Shown here: piece after piece, positions 11,331-21,668 of the stretch | Layout: every line of letters starts with the position of its first letter | How positions within the stretch are numbered: the first letter of the stretch is position 1 | Source of the DNA: Candidatus Gastranaerophilales bacterium | GTDB taxonomy: Bacteria > Cyanobacteriota > Vampirovibrionia > Gastranaerophilales > Gastranaerophilaceae | Direction of reading: 5' to 3' | DNA: 57,963 nucleotides | Assembly: GCA_944325075.1 (NCBI GenBank) | Contig: CALUYU010000004.1 | Span: forward strand, 1-57,963 | Program-made: the position numbers and the translations under genes | Notes under the pieces: generated by a model | Told to the model about the DNA's origin: nothing | What the model saw: only the letters and a program-made list of their open reading frames with translations | The model's database searches: none

Positions 11331-13949
11331 TTAAATACTGAAACGAATTCCGAATTGAAGAGCAACACCATTTCTGCCGCCGTTTCTTATCATAGATTCA
11401 AGAAATCCGGTAACACGCTCCCCCCATCTTTTTTGGACACCTATGCCATATTGAACATAAGGCTTAACAGATAATTCAGGGAGATAAACATCATTTGCCT
11501 GAAATTTTGTATCATCCAAAATATTCCAAATCATAGAAACACTAATATAAGGCTGCAAATAATTTTTAAAATTTCCTATTAACTTTATCTGCGGTTCAAT
11601 ATGTATAGCATGTAAAGGATCCGATTCCATGTGAACACCGGCATTACTTGTATAATTGAATGTATTTACAAAAGTATAAGACATCAAAAGGCTAGGCTGA
11701 ATAATCAATCTATTCTCAAGTGTTTCAAAGTTATAACCGGTCTTTTCAGCAATACCGGTGTTGAGCATCGCAAAATTGTCTTTGCCAAACATTGTATGAG
11801 CCTCAGCAGAACTCGCCCCGACATTAGCAGTCCACAAACTGAAAAAATTACCTTTATAAAAAGCAGTATCAAGCCCCAAAAGTCCTCCGTTATTATATAT
11901 ACTATTTCCGTTAAAAGCCTGGTGTGAACCGTTATAAGAAGCATAAATTCCTGAAAGATTATACCAGCCCTTTTTTAATTTTACCAATCCGTTCTCACAT
12001 CCAAACAAGCTCCCGTAACTTACGTTAGAAACATCAGGCCCATGTTTTAACTGAACTTTCTCAAACACTGTATAAGGTTTGAACCAAATCCCGACCCTCT
12101 CCTCAGGAAAATATAACGGAGAAAATGTAAATTGATTTGCAGTACTTGCAATCTTATTTTTAAAAGCATAACTCTTTCTCTGGCCCGGTGGGGTTATCAT
12201 AACCATATCCAGATTCGAAAAAACATTCTTATATGTTTCAATCTGGGTTGCATAACCAGCCAGCTGCGCAGCCACGGCCGGTACAAAAACAGAAGGATTA
12301 AATCCGTCACGAATAAAATTAAAATTACCGTTTCCCGAATCATATCCGGCATTATAATTATAAATGGGGGTATGGATAATCGATGGAGCATACGCAACAG
12401 AGTCTTTTAACATACTATCTGCAAATGGTATAGAAATAAATTCCCCTTCCGGAACCCCTTGAAGAGATAAATTTTTAACATCAATTGCACCTGCTCCTGA
12501 AACAGAATTTGCATTAATTCTATCCATAGTATTGTTGTTGAAATTAACATCCACAAAGAAATTTGAGGAACCGGTAATGTTTAAATTCCCAAAATTTATA
12601 TCCTCCACCTGCCCATTTTGCATATTGAAATTAGTTCCGCCCCCTAAAGTTGTATCAGAAGCACTAAAATAGCTGCTGTGTGCAAGAAGATTTAATGTTC
12701 CTGAGTTAAACTTAAAATTCCCTGTATATTGAAAATTTTGCCCTCCAAGATTTAAAACTCCGCTGCCATCTTTTATAATATTCCCGCTTCCTTTAATCCC
12801 GCTTTCTATGTTTGTTACAGAAGAGGATGTAAATTCTACAGTTCCTGTACTTGTATTAAAAATATCATTTAATTCGCCATCTTTATCAAAATTAGATTTA
12901 AAAGTTCCACCTTCCACAATTAATCTTCCCGCATTATAAACTGCCCCACCGGCTGCGAATTGTGACTGTGACGAAACACTGTTGTTTTCAATCAAAGAAT
13001 TGCTTAAAGTTAACACACCTGTAGAATCATTGTAAATAGCTCCTCCGTCAGCATAAAAAGGAGAATCAACATAGTTTCCTGAAAAAGTTGAGTTGTTTAT
13101 AGATAAATTACCGCTGTTATACACGGCTCCTCCTAAAACCGCCGGCTGAGATCCGTTGCCTTTACTATAGTTTCCGGTAAATAATGAGTTATTAATTGTC
13201 ATAGTTCCTACATTACTAATTGCTCCGCCCTCAAGAAATGAAATTGGTTCGTTCTCGCTTTGTATATAGTTATTTCTGAAAGTTGAATTGTTTATGAATG
13301 CAGTACCATGATTATAAATAGCCCCTCCTTCTACGGTGACGGCACCAGATGCAAAATTATTTTCAAAAGTGGTATTATTAACAGACAGAACCGGATGCTC
13401 AGACTGTGAAAATCCATTTGCAATAGCCCCGCCAGCCCCTAAAGCCCCATGAGCATAATTATCGTTAAACGAAGTTGAATCAATAGTAATGCTACCTTGG
13501 TTTAAGTTATATACAGCTCCTCCAATTGCATAATCAGTACCATTAGCCTCTGCAAAATTCCCTGAAAAGCCTGAATTTTCTATAGACATATCACCATTGA
13601 AGTTAAAAATAGCACCAGCAAAATCAGAGCCATTATATTCCTGCCCCTTGCAGTTTTGAAATTTAATATTATTAAATAAACTATCCTGATTTAATATAAA
13701 CCCTCCATATGTATTTGCACCGTTAAGGTAATAATTGTTTCCATCAAAGGTTAAATTAAGATTAAAAAAGTTTTGACCAATAGAATCCAATGAATATAAA
13801 TTATTAGTAAACTCAATTACATCGCCGCTTTGCGGATTAGAGTTTATCAATTCCTCAAAATTTGAAACCTGAATATCATTTGCAAATGAGTAAGAATTTG
13901 CAAAACAAAATAAAGAGAAAATTATATATAGATTTTTATTTATATTCAT
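11331..13949 (-). CDS. Autotransporter with GGAIYN-repeat passenger and C-terminal beta-barrel
   Basis: 872 residues. A signal peptide (NKNLYIIFSLFCFANSYSFA) comes first. A long parallel beta-helix passenger (about 30-570) has at least seven GGA-(V/I)-(Y/A/S)-N turns alternating with FxxN motifs, resembling polymorphic outer-membrane or right-handed helix adhesins. The C-terminal 250-300 residues form a transmembrane barrel (from about GIWFKPYTVFEKVQ) ending in the outer-membrane signature GIRFSI, a C-terminal hydrophobic residue recognised by BAM. It is exported by Sec and displays its passenger at the cell surface. No ribosome site is evident before ATG 13949. It converges with csoR. Confidence 0.85.
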   Translation of the reverse strand: MNINKNLYIIFSLFCFANSYSFANDIQVSNFEELINSNPQSGDVIEFTNNLYSLDSIGQNFFNLNLTFDGNNYYLNGANTYGGFILNQDSLFNNIKFQNCKGQEYNGSDFAGAIFNFNGDMSIENSGFSGNFAEANGTDYAIGGAVYNLNQGSITIDSTSFNDNYAHGALGAGGAIANGFSQSEHPVLSVNNTTFENNFASGAVTVEGGAIYNHGTAFINNSTFRNNYIQSENEPISFLEGGAISNVGTMTINNSLFTGNYSKGNGSQPAVLGGAVYNSGNLSINNSTFSGNYVDSPFYADGGAIYNDSTGVLTLSNSLIENNSVSSQSQFAAGGAVYNAGRLIVEGGTFKSNFDKDGELNDIFNTSTGTVEFTSSSVTNIESGIKGSGNIIKDGSGVLNLGGQNFQYTGNFKFNSGTLNLLAHSSYFSASDTTLGGGTNFNMQNGQVEDINFGNLNITGSSNFFVDVNFNNNTMDRINANSVSGAGAIDVKNLSLQGVPEGEFISIPFADSMLKDSVAYAPSIIHTPIYNYNAGYDSGNGNFNFIRDGFNPSVFVPAVAAQLAGYATQIETYKNVFSNLDMVMITPPGQRKSYAFKNKIASTANQFTFSPLYFPEERVGIWFKPYTVFEKVQLKHGPDVSNVSYGSLFGCENGLVKLKKGWYNLSGIYASYNGSHQAFNGNSIYNNGGLLGLDTAFYKGNFFSLWTANVGASSAEAHTMFGKDNFAMLNTGIAEKTGYNFETLENRLIIQPSLLMSYTFVNTFNYTSNAGVHMESDPLHAIHIEPQIKLIGNFKNYLQPYISVSMIWNILDDTKFQANDVYLPELSVKPYVQYGIGVQKRWGERVTGFLESMIRNGGRNGVALQFGIRFSI

Positions 13950-14219
13950 AAATCTAATATTATAATTTAAAGTCGAACAATAAATTATACAAACGGCTAA
14001 AATTATATATATAATGTTAGATATCTTTTTACCCGGTCGAACTACAAAACACTCCTAAATATCCCTTTAAAGTTGATATGATATATACAAATAACTTTAC
14101 AAATACTGAAAAAGAAAAAATATTCATGATAGTATAAACAACATAATGTGCCAACAAATTTTAATTGCAATTTGAAATTGGAATTAATCAATTGGTACTT
14201 AGGAGTAAGAGCAAAAAAA

Positions 14220-15317
14220 ATGTACAGCAATTCGGATATACAAGAAATCAAGGATAACATTCCAAAAGTATCTGTAATAATACCTGTTTACGGAGTTGAG
14301 AAATTTTTAACGGCAGCTATTGAGAGCGTAATAAACCAAACCCTGAAAGATATAGAAATTATCCTTATAGACGACGGTGGCAAAGACAAATGTCCTCAAA
14401 TTATTGACGAATATGCTCAAAAAGACAAAAGAATTATTGCAATTCATAAACCAAACCAAGGCTATGGGCACAGTTGTAATGTAGGTTTAGAAAAAGCCAC
14501 CGGGCAATACATAGCAATTCTTGAACCGGATGATTATATTGAACCCGATATGTATGAAAATTTATATAATATAGCCCGGGTAAACAACTCGGATATTGTA
14601 AAATCAAGTTTTTATGAAAAATATGATACTCCTGACTATAAAGAAATAAAAGAAGTAAATTGGAATACAAAGTATAAATTGCCTACCGAAACCTTTAAAA
14701 TTTCAGAATACCCTTTATTTCTATATTTTCATCCAAGTATATGGAGCTGTATTTATAGAAGAGAATTTCTAAATAAAAACAAAATTCGGTTTATAGAAGC
14801 GCCCGGCGCAGGCTGGACGGATAACCCGTTCCAGGTACAGACAATGTGCCTTGCACAACGAATAAATTACACTCCCAAAGCATACTACTATTGGAGAAAA
14901 TTAAATAAAAACGGAACGGATGAATTAAAAAATTATAAGCTGCCATTCATAAGGATTGATGAAATTCACAAGTGGCTTGATGAAAACGGAATAACAGACC
15001 CGAATATCCTATCCTGTATATACAAACGGGAAATAGGATACATAAGAATGATATCCGGAATGAGCCGAATTCCGGATACAAAAGAATTTTTGAACCTGAT
15101 AAAAACAACATGCGAAAGAATGAAGCCTGATATAATTTTCAACTCACAATATGTTGATAAAAAAGAGATTTCACTTTATAAAATGTGTAAAAACACACCT
15201 TGGTTATACTTTTGTCAGAAACAATTAAGTAAGATTTTTAAGTTGAAATTTAATACACACGAAAAATACATAAAAATATTCAGACTTAATTTATTTACAA
15301 AGGAGTGTGTACATTGA
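14220..15317 (+). CDS. Family 2 glycosyltransferase
   Basis: 365 residues from ATG 14220 (a GTG at 14148 would extend it by 24 residues; AGGAG lies about 15 bases before 14220). GT-A fold, with KVSVIIPVYGVEKFLTAAIESV, DIEIILIDDGGKDKC and the metal-binding LEPDDYIEPDMYENL. It resembles bacterial GT2 enzymes that add a sugar from a nucleotide donor to a lipid- or protein-linked glycan. It is the first gene of the glycan cluster and ends in a TTGA overlap with the next gene. Confidence 0.85.
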   Translation: MYSNSDIQEIKDNIPKVSVIIPVYGVEKFLTAAIESVINQTLKDIEIILIDDGGKDKCPQIIDEYAQKDKRIIAIHKPNQGYGHSCNVGLEKATGQYIAILEPDDYIEPDMYENLYNIARVNNSDIVKSSFYEKYDTPDYKEIKEVNWNTKYKLPTETFKISEYPLFLYFHPSIWSCIYRREFLNKNKIRFIEAPGAGWTDNPFQVQTMCLAQRINYTPKAYYYWRKLNKNGTDELKNYKLPFIRIDEIHKWLDENGITDPNILSCIYKREIGYIRMISGMSRIPDTKEFLNLIKTTCERMKPDIIFNSQYVDKKEISLYKMCKNTPWLYFCQKQLSKIFKLKFNTHEKYIKIFRLNLFTKECVH

Positions 15318-16255
15318 GTCAAACACGTCCATTAGTGACAATAGTTCTTCCAACATATAATGGGGAACAATATCTTTCAAAAGCAATACAAAGTATCAAG
15401 AATCAATCATATAAAAATTGGGAATTGATAATAGTTGATGATTGTTCAACAGATAATACAAATAAAATTGCACGGGAATATGAATCCGAGGACAACAGAA
15501 TACGACTTATAAAAAATGAAACTAATTTAAAACTCCCAGCTTCACTAAATAAAGGATTTTCAAACGCTAAAGGAGAATATTACACCTGGACATCGGATGA
15601 TAACGAATATTATCCAGAGGCACTTGAGAAAATGGTGGAATTTTTAGAAAAAAATACAGATTATGGAATGGTATATGCCAGAACAAATATGGAAAAAGAC
15701 GGAAAAATTCAGCCATATACCTGGTGCGACCAGGCGACAACAGCAATTAATCTGCTGGAAATATCTGTTCCGGGAGCTTGTTTTTTATATAGAAGTAATT
15801 TAGCAAAAGAAATCGGTCTATATGATGAAAAATTGTTTCTTAATGAAGACCATGATTATTGGCTGAGAATTTTTCTGAAAACTCCAATAGGAAATCTATC
15901 AGATATTTTGTATCTGTATAGATTAACCTCAACTGGCTTGACTAATACACGGAAACTTGAAATAGGCCGGGGAAAAATAAAACTTTTAAGACATTACAGA
16001 GGAATATATGCTGAAATATTTCCGGAAGTAAAAGAATATTACCATGACAATCTTTTGTTTGATAAATTTATTGAAGGGGAAATTGACTGGAAAACTTGTA
16101 AGCAAATGTCAAAAAATAAAAAAATCTTATGGAAAGCATTAAAAAAAGAATATATCTACTGCGGGCAAAATCATAAATACATAAACTATATAAAGAGCCT
16201 TGGAATATTATATTTTTTCAAAGCAATTATTTTAGAGAATACAACAAAAATTTAA
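15314..16255 (+). CDS. Family 2 glycosyltransferase
   Basis: 313 residues. I choose TTG 15314 because it overlaps the preceding stop (TTGA) and has AAGGAG about 9 bases upstream. GT-A fold: LVTIVLPTYNGEQYLSKAIQ, WELIIVDDCSTDNT, TWTSDDNEYYPEALEK for the DxD-type region, and NEDHDYWLRIF for the acceptor/catalytic ED motif. The C-terminal part is basic and may be membrane-associated. Co-translated with its neighbours. Confidence 0.88.
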   Translation: MSQTRPLVTIVLPTYNGEQYLSKAIQSIKNQSYKNWELIIVDDCSTDNTNKIAREYESEDNRIRLIKNETNLKLPASLNKGFSNAKGEYYTWTSDDNEYYPEALEKMVEFLEKNTDYGMVYARTNMEKDGKIQPYTWCDQATTAINLLEISVPGACFLYRSNLAKEIGLYDEKLFLNEDHDYWLRIFLKTPIGNLSDILYLYRLTSTGLTNTRKLEIGRGKIKLLRHYRGIYAEIFPEVKEYYHDNLLFDKFIEGEIDWKTCKQMSKNKKILWKALKKEYIYCGQNHKYINYIKSLGILYFFKAIILENTTKI

Positions 16256-16275
16256 ATGATAAAATGAGGATTAAA

Positions 16276-17556
16276 ATGAATTTATTAAAAAAGCTGTTTT
16301 CAATAACCAATGAATCTAACCACAAAGTGATATGCTTTTGTTTTATTAAATTTAAGATTTCAATGTTCAAGCTTCAAAAGGTAACCCCATTTTCAAATAA
16401 CAAAATAACAATAGCTATGCAGGTTTATAAAATGGATAAAGGCGGGTTAGAGGAAGTTGTACTCCAAATTGCAAACGATAAAAATATAAGAGAAAAATAT
16501 AATGTTGTAATACTTACGGAATATTCAAACAATGGTTATTTAGCTGATATTGCAAGAAAAAACGGAATACCTGTTTACTCGTTTTTTGGCAGCAGCAATA
16601 ATATACATAAACTTGTTAAGAGTTTAAATATAAAAATAGTTCATTTTCATTATAATATTTTTGGAATAGAAGAATATAAAAAATTAAATGTTAAAACGGT
16701 ATACACAATCCACAATAATTACATTTGGTTTGATAAAGACGGAGTAGCAGAAAGAAATACTCATTATAAATATGTTGACAAATTTGTTGCAGTATCTTCC
16801 CAGGTGAAAGAATTTTTCTGTCAAAAGTTTGGGATTTCTGAAGAAGAAGTCGATGTGATAACAAACGGGATTGAATACCATGATACTGACAAGATTCAGC
16901 CAATACCAAGACAAGAAATTGGTCTGGAAGAAGATGATTTTGTATTCATAAATGTTGCAACTTTTAATCCCATAAAATATCACTTTGCCCAAGCAAAAGC
17001 TTTATCTAAGTTAACATCTGCATACCCTAAGATGAAACTTGTTATACTGGGCAATATCGGGGACAAAGAATATTACAAACAATTTAGAGAATTTATAAGA
17101 GATTTAAAACTTGAAGATAAAATAAAAATTATAAACTATGTTCCCAAACAAGAAGTATACAGATATCTGAAAATGGCAGATTGTTTTATAATGACATCCT
17201 TAGCTGAAGGATTTGGGCTAGCTGCTGCTGAAGCAATGTTATGTGAAAAGCCATTAATCTTAACTAACACAGGTGCCGCAAGAGATTTTATCAATAATAA
17301 TGATATTGGTATTATCATAAAACATGCTTTTAGAGATGTACAAAATTTGCTTATTGAAAATATTATAAAAGATAATAAAAACCAACATTATCATTTTGAA
17401 AATGTTGATGATATAATTAAAGCAATGGAGACAATATATTTAAATAAGGATTATTGGTTAGAAAGAGCTAAAGCCGGAAAAGATAAGATAAAAAGTAAAT
17501 TTAACGTAACAAGAGTAAGACAAGAATATTTTAAGTTATATGAGGGAAGGTTATAA
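16276..17556 (+). CDS. Family 4 glycosyltransferase (GT-B)
   Basis: 426 residues from ATG 16276 (GAGG lies 6-9 bases upstream; an ATG at 16264 is possible). Two Rossmann domains. The N-terminal domain carries MDKGGLEEVVLQIAND, and the C-terminal domain carries VFINVATFNPIKYHF and the donor-binding SLAEGFGLAAAEAMLCEKP (EX7E motif). It should transfer a sugar from a nucleotide donor with retention. The stop overlaps the next start by one base (TAATG). Confidence 0.88.
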   Translation: MNLLKKLFSITNESNHKVICFCFIKFKISMFKLQKVTPFSNNKITIAMQVYKMDKGGLEEVVLQIANDKNIREKYNVVILTEYSNNGYLADIARKNGIPVYSFFGSSNNIHKLVKSLNIKIVHFHYNIFGIEEYKKLNVKTVYTIHNNYIWFDKDGVAERNTHYKYVDKFVAVSSQVKEFFCQKFGISEEEVDVITNGIEYHDTDKIQPIPRQEIGLEEDDFVFINVATFNPIKYHFAQAKALSKLTSAYPKMKLVILGNIGDKEYYKQFREFIRDLKLEDKIKIINYVPKQEVYRYLKMADCFIMTSLAEGFGLAAAEAMLCEKPLILTNTGAARDFINNNDIGIIIKHAFRDVQNLLIENIIKDNKNQHYHFENVDDIIKAMETIYLNKDYWLERAKAGKDKIKSKFNVTRVRQEYFKLYEGRL

Positions 17557-19664
17557 TGACAGAAATTGAATTTGATAATTATAAGAATTTTATTACTGTT
17601 GTAATCCCGGTTTATAACGGTGAAGGATATATTTCAGACACTATCGAGTCTCTGAAAAATCAAACTTATAAAAATTTTGAGGTTCTAATAATTGATGACT
17701 GTTCACAAGATAACAGCGTTCAAATAATTAAAAATAAAATATCAGACGACAAACGTTTTAAATTAATAGAAAAGCATAAAAATGCAGGAAATGCCGTTAA
17801 AAACATTGAATACGCAATGCAATTTTGCAAAGGTGAATGGTTCTTTTATATGTCACACGATGACTTAATAGATCCTGACTTTTTTGAAAAATCTCTAAAA
17901 AAATCAATTGAAACCGGGGCAGATTGTGTTATACCCAATATGCTTTATTACTACCCGGGAATGAAGGCGGAAGAAATGGAGGGAACATTCCCGCCGGACA
18001 GAGATTATGAAAAAGTTTTGTCGAATATTGAAGCGTTTAAATTAAGTATCTATTGGAAGATCCATGCATTTCATCTTAAAAAAATGTCAATAGTGAAAAA
18101 TTTGCCTTGGAATTCCCATTTAATGGCTGGAGACGAAATCTTAAACAGGTTGTATTTTTATTATTCAAACAAAATAGTTTTTGTCGATACAAATTTTTAT
18201 TACAATCAGGAAAATGATGAGGCGATAACTAAAGCGGTAAAACCAAGATTACTTGAATATGTCGAATGCTACCTAAAGCTGGTTGAATTTATGTATGAAC
18301 ATAAAAACGAGTTTGACAAAAAAACAATAAATAAATGCTTTAAACATACTGCAAAATTATTAAAATGTTATAGAAATCTTTTTGAGGAGAACTACTCATT
18401 ACTAAATAAAGAACAAAAATCTAAAATTGACAAATACTACAAAGAATTAAAAATAAAATTATTAAAAACAGCGTTTAAAATCAAAAATTTTAGCAATATA
18501 GACCGAATTTTGAAATATTCTCATATAAGAAAGTTTAGAACAGCTTGTTCAACTTTATCTAAAAGACTAAAAGTAGACTATTCACCTTTACATTTATTGG
18601 GATCTTCAAGATTAAAAATAGCATTCTATGATGGTTGTCCGGATAATATATGCGACCGATATAGGGTTAAAAATATAGTTGAAGGATTAACTAATCATGG
18701 AATTATTGCAGACATTTATTACAAGGAAAATATAAGCAAACTAATTTATTCGTCAGATTATAATCTTTTGGTAATATTTAGAAGCGGCTTTATTGACAAA
18801 GAATATTTAAGTGATGTTAAAAATCTGATAAAAATCTATAAAAATAGGGGCATCAAAGTTGTATATGATGTCGATGACCTGCTATTGGAGAAAAAATTTG
18901 GTAAAACATCTGAAATTGTACAATATTTCATTTCTGAATGTGATGCGGCAACCACAACAACAAATGCACTGGCAAAAGAATTTAAAAAAATAAATCCGAA
19001 TGTATTTGTTATAAAAAACACAATTAATCAGAAGCAATATCAATGTGCCAAAAACATAAAAACGAATCAAACAAGCAAAGAAATAAAAATAGTTTACCAA
19101 TGTGGCACTAATACTCATAATAAAGACTTTAAAGAATGTTCGGCCGCTATGGTCAAGATATTAACAAAATATAAAAATGTTCGTTTGCATATTGTAGGCC
19201 ATCCATGTTTAGGGGAAGAATTTAATGAGCTTAAAAATCAGGTTAAATTTATAAAATACATGAACTATATCAATCTTCTAAAGTATGTCAGTAAAATGGA
19301 TATAAATATTGCACCTCTTGTTGTTAACCGGTTTAATAACTGTAAGAGTGAATTAAAAATTTTTGAATCAGCCTTAGTGAAAATTCCATCTGTTGTTTCA
19401 CCAATTGAACCATATAGCAATACTATTATTCATGGTCAGACAGGCTTTATTGCGCATAATAGTGATGATTGGGAAAAATATTTATCTATACTAATAGAAA
19501 ATGAAACATTAAGAAAAGAAATGGGCAAAAATGCATATAAAGAAATTGTTCCTAAATTTTACATTGGGAATGAAATAAAAAACGCAATTGAAGTCTATAA
19601 AAAAATTCTGGAGTTAAAAAATAATGAAAAAGAAGTATATAGTAATATTTGCTCAAATTCCTAA
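17556..19664 (+). CDS. Two-domain glycosyltransferase (GT2 + GT4-like)
   Basis: 702 residues. Residues 1 to about 240 form a GT2 domain (FITVVIPVYNGEGYISDTIE, VLIIDDCSQDNS, YMSHDDLIDPDFFEKS). After a helical linker, residues from about 350 form a GT-B domain (RLKIAFYDGCPDN, VVYDVDDLL, IKIVYQCGTNTHNKDF, LKIFESALVKIPSVVSP). It likely adds two consecutive sugars. The last 41 bases overlap the next gene. Confidence 0.83.
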   Translation: MTEIEFDNYKNFITVVIPVYNGEGYISDTIESLKNQTYKNFEVLIIDDCSQDNSVQIIKNKISDDKRFKLIEKHKNAGNAVKNIEYAMQFCKGEWFFYMSHDDLIDPDFFEKSLKKSIETGADCVIPNMLYYYPGMKAEEMEGTFPPDRDYEKVLSNIEAFKLSIYWKIHAFHLKKMSIVKNLPWNSHLMAGDEILNRLYFYYSNKIVFVDTNFYYNQENDEAITKAVKPRLLEYVECYLKLVEFMYEHKNEFDKKTINKCFKHTAKLLKCYRNLFEENYSLLNKEQKSKIDKYYKELKIKLLKTAFKIKNFSNIDRILKYSHIRKFRTACSTLSKRLKVDYSPLHLLGSSRLKIAFYDGCPDNICDRYRVKNIVEGLTNHGIIADIYYKENISKLIYSSDYNLLVIFRSGFIDKEYLSDVKNLIKIYKNRGIKVVYDVDDLLLEKKFGKTSEIVQYFISECDAATTTTNALAKEFKKINPNVFVIKNTINQKQYQCAKNIKTNQTSKEIKIVYQCGTNTHNKDFKECSAAMVKILTKYKNVRLHIVGHPCLGEEFNELKNQVKFIKYMNYINLLKYVSKMDINIAPLVVNRFNNCKSELKIFESALVKIPSVVSPIEPYSNTIIHGQTGFIAHNSDDWEKYLSILIENETLRKEMGKNAYKEIVPKFYIGNEIKNAIEVYKKILELKNNEKEVYSNICSNS

Positions 19665-20733
19665 TACTACAAACTCACAAGATGGAATGATACAACGGGA
19701 AATTGCAATTGATACCCTTTGTAAGGATATTCCGCGAATTTATATTGAAAACGTTGAAGATATTAATTTTATAAAATATCCACGGCAATGGATAAATACT
19801 GTATTTAACGAAAAAAATAAACAAAGATTAATATCACAATTAACTAATGCAAATGTTAAAATATATTATACAATCTTAAAAAGGCACTTAAATAAACTAT
19901 TAAAAGATGCAGATAAAATATACGTTCACAGTTTATATCATCTAGGATGTATTCCTGAAGAATTTATAAATACCTATAAAGAAAAAATTATTTTAGATAT
20001 TCATGGTTGTTTTGTTGAAGAAATAAAATATAATAAAGTACACAATGAACTGATAAACAAATATGAAATGCTTGAAAAAAATTTTTATAAAATAAATTCC
20101 CTGGTAGCTGTCTCAAATAGCATGATTGATTTCTATCGTAAAAAATATCCAGGAATAAAAACCAACTTTATAACATTACCTATTTTTACAAGATCTAATA
20201 ATGAATACGGAGCTAAACATTTCGAGAACCGTCTTAACATAGTATACTCGGGCGGGTCACAAAAATGGCAAAATGTTGATATAATGATTGAGTCTATAAG
20301 CAAAATTGCAGACAAATATAACATAACAATATTAACTCCGGCTGTAGAGTTTTTTAAGGATAAATTAAAAAAATATAATTTGGATACTAAAATTACGATA
20401 AAAACAGTTCCTGCATCAGAAATTTATAAAGAATATGAAAAAGCACATTTTGGCTACATACTGAGAGACGACATTATAGTCAATAAAGTTGCCTGCCCGA
20501 CAAAACTCATAGAATATCTGTCCTATGGGATAATACCAATAGTATTACAACCGTCAATAGGTGACTTTGAGAATTTGGGATATTCTTATATTTTAAATGA
20601 AGATCTAATAAACGGGAAAATACCTTCCGGTGAAAAACTTGAAGAAATGAGCCAAAATAATTATGAAGTAATCAAAAAATTAGATAAAATACAAAAATCC
20701 GGGGAAAAAACTTTATTAAAACTTTTACAATAA
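19624..20733 (+). CDS. GT-B glycosyltransferase
   Basis: 369 residues. The GT4-like fold is visible in YVHSLYHLG, KIILDIHGCFVEE, LVAVSNSMIDFYRKKYP, RLNIVYSGGSQKWQNVDIM and the donor-site region CPTKLIEYLSYGIIPIVLQP. It starts inside the preceding gene (41-base overlap) with GGAG about 9 bases upstream, so tight translational coupling is expected. Acceptor and donor cannot be told from sequence. Confidence 0.78.
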   Translation: MKKKYIVIFAQIPNTTNSQDGMIQREIAIDTLCKDIPRIYIENVEDINFIKYPRQWINTVFNEKNKQRLISQLTNANVKIYYTILKRHLNKLLKDADKIYVHSLYHLGCIPEEFINTYKEKIILDIHGCFVEEIKYNKVHNELINKYEMLEKNFYKINSLVAVSNSMIDFYRKKYPGIKTNFITLPIFTRSNNEYGAKHFENRLNIVYSGGSQKWQNVDIMIESISKIADKYNITILTPAVEFFKDKLKKYNLDTKITIKTVPASEIYKEYEKAHFGYILRDDIIVNKVACPTKLIEYLSYGIIPIVLQPSIGDFENLGYSYILNEDLINGKIPSGEKLEEMSQNNYEVIKKLDKIQKSGEKTLLKLLQ

Positions 20734-20779
20734 AATTAAAATCTAATATAAATTAGATGACGACAAGAGGATAAATAAA

Positions 20780-21649
20780 ATGAATTTTATGAAAAGGATA
20801 TATTGGAAAGAAGAGCAAGATTACAGAAAAATAATCCATATATTAGGTTTAAAAATTAAACTTCCTAAAAATTATAACAGGATGATTATTGATAAAATAG
20901 ACCAACATAATATTATCACTATTGAACAAATGCAATATCAAATCAATCAATCCAGATATATTGCGACACTACATAGCGCAAATAATCTCCATCAGAAAGT
21001 ATTTCCAAAATATAAAAATATAAACCAAGGGAAGGACGTTGTTTTAATTGCCACAGGACCAAGTTTGGACAATTTTGTTCCTATTGAAAATGCCATATAT
21101 GTCGGAGTGAATAAAGCTTTTAAATATGATAAAGTTAAGTTTAACTATATGTTTTTACAGGATTATTCAGGGGCCACAAAATCTTATATTGAAGAGTTTG
21201 TAAACTATGAACCCAATTACACTAAGAAATTTCTAGGATTTATTCCTGATTACATTTCAACAACCTGCATAATTCCTGAAAAATATAGTTCATACAAAAA
21301 TGTTGAAAGATATTATGTCGCACATCCGACAGAAAAAAAGAATTACACATTTGATATTAGTTCCCAACCATTAGGAGACTGTTATTCTATAGCTTTTCCG
21401 GCAATGCAGTTTATATTATGGACAAACCCAAGAAGAATATATCTTGTTGGTTGTGATTGTAATATAAATGGATATTTTTCGTTAAAAGATTCTCCTGCTC
21501 AAAATAGTCTGGCAGTAGAGAATGTTCTTGATGGATGGAAACGGATGAAAGAATTTGCAGAAACATACTACCCGGATACAGAAATAATTTCAATTAATCC
21601 GGTTGGATTAAAAGGTCTATTTAAAGATCATTTCCAAAATTTAGATTAA
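20780..21649 (+). CDS. DUF115/MptE-like or GT42-like protein
   Basis: 289 residues, with AGAGGA upstream of ATG 20780. The core motif DVVLIATGPSLDNF is the nucleotide-binding loop seen in DUF115 (6-hydroxymethylpterin kinase MptE-like, motility-associated Maf) and in family 42 sialyltransferases. A later NPRRIYLVGCDCNING matches the second conserved strand of the same group. A role in transferring a nonulosonic or other sugar in the glycan cluster is plausible, but neither substrate nor family branch is certain. Confidence 0.6.
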   Translation: MNFMKRIYWKEEQDYRKIIHILGLKIKLPKNYNRMIIDKIDQHNIITIEQMQYQINQSRYIATLHSANNLHQKVFPKYKNINQGKDVVLIATGPSLDNFVPIENAIYVGVNKAFKYDKVKFNYMFLQDYSGATKSYIEEFVNYEPNYTKKFLGFIPDYISTTCIIPEKYSSYKNVERYYVAHPTEKKNYTFDISSQPLGDCYSIAFPAMQFILWTNPRRIYLVGCDCNINGYFSLKDSPAQNSLAVENVLDGWKRMKEFAETYYPDTEIISINPVGLKGLFKDHFQNLD

Positions 21650-21668
21650 TATTAAGCCGGAGAATAAA

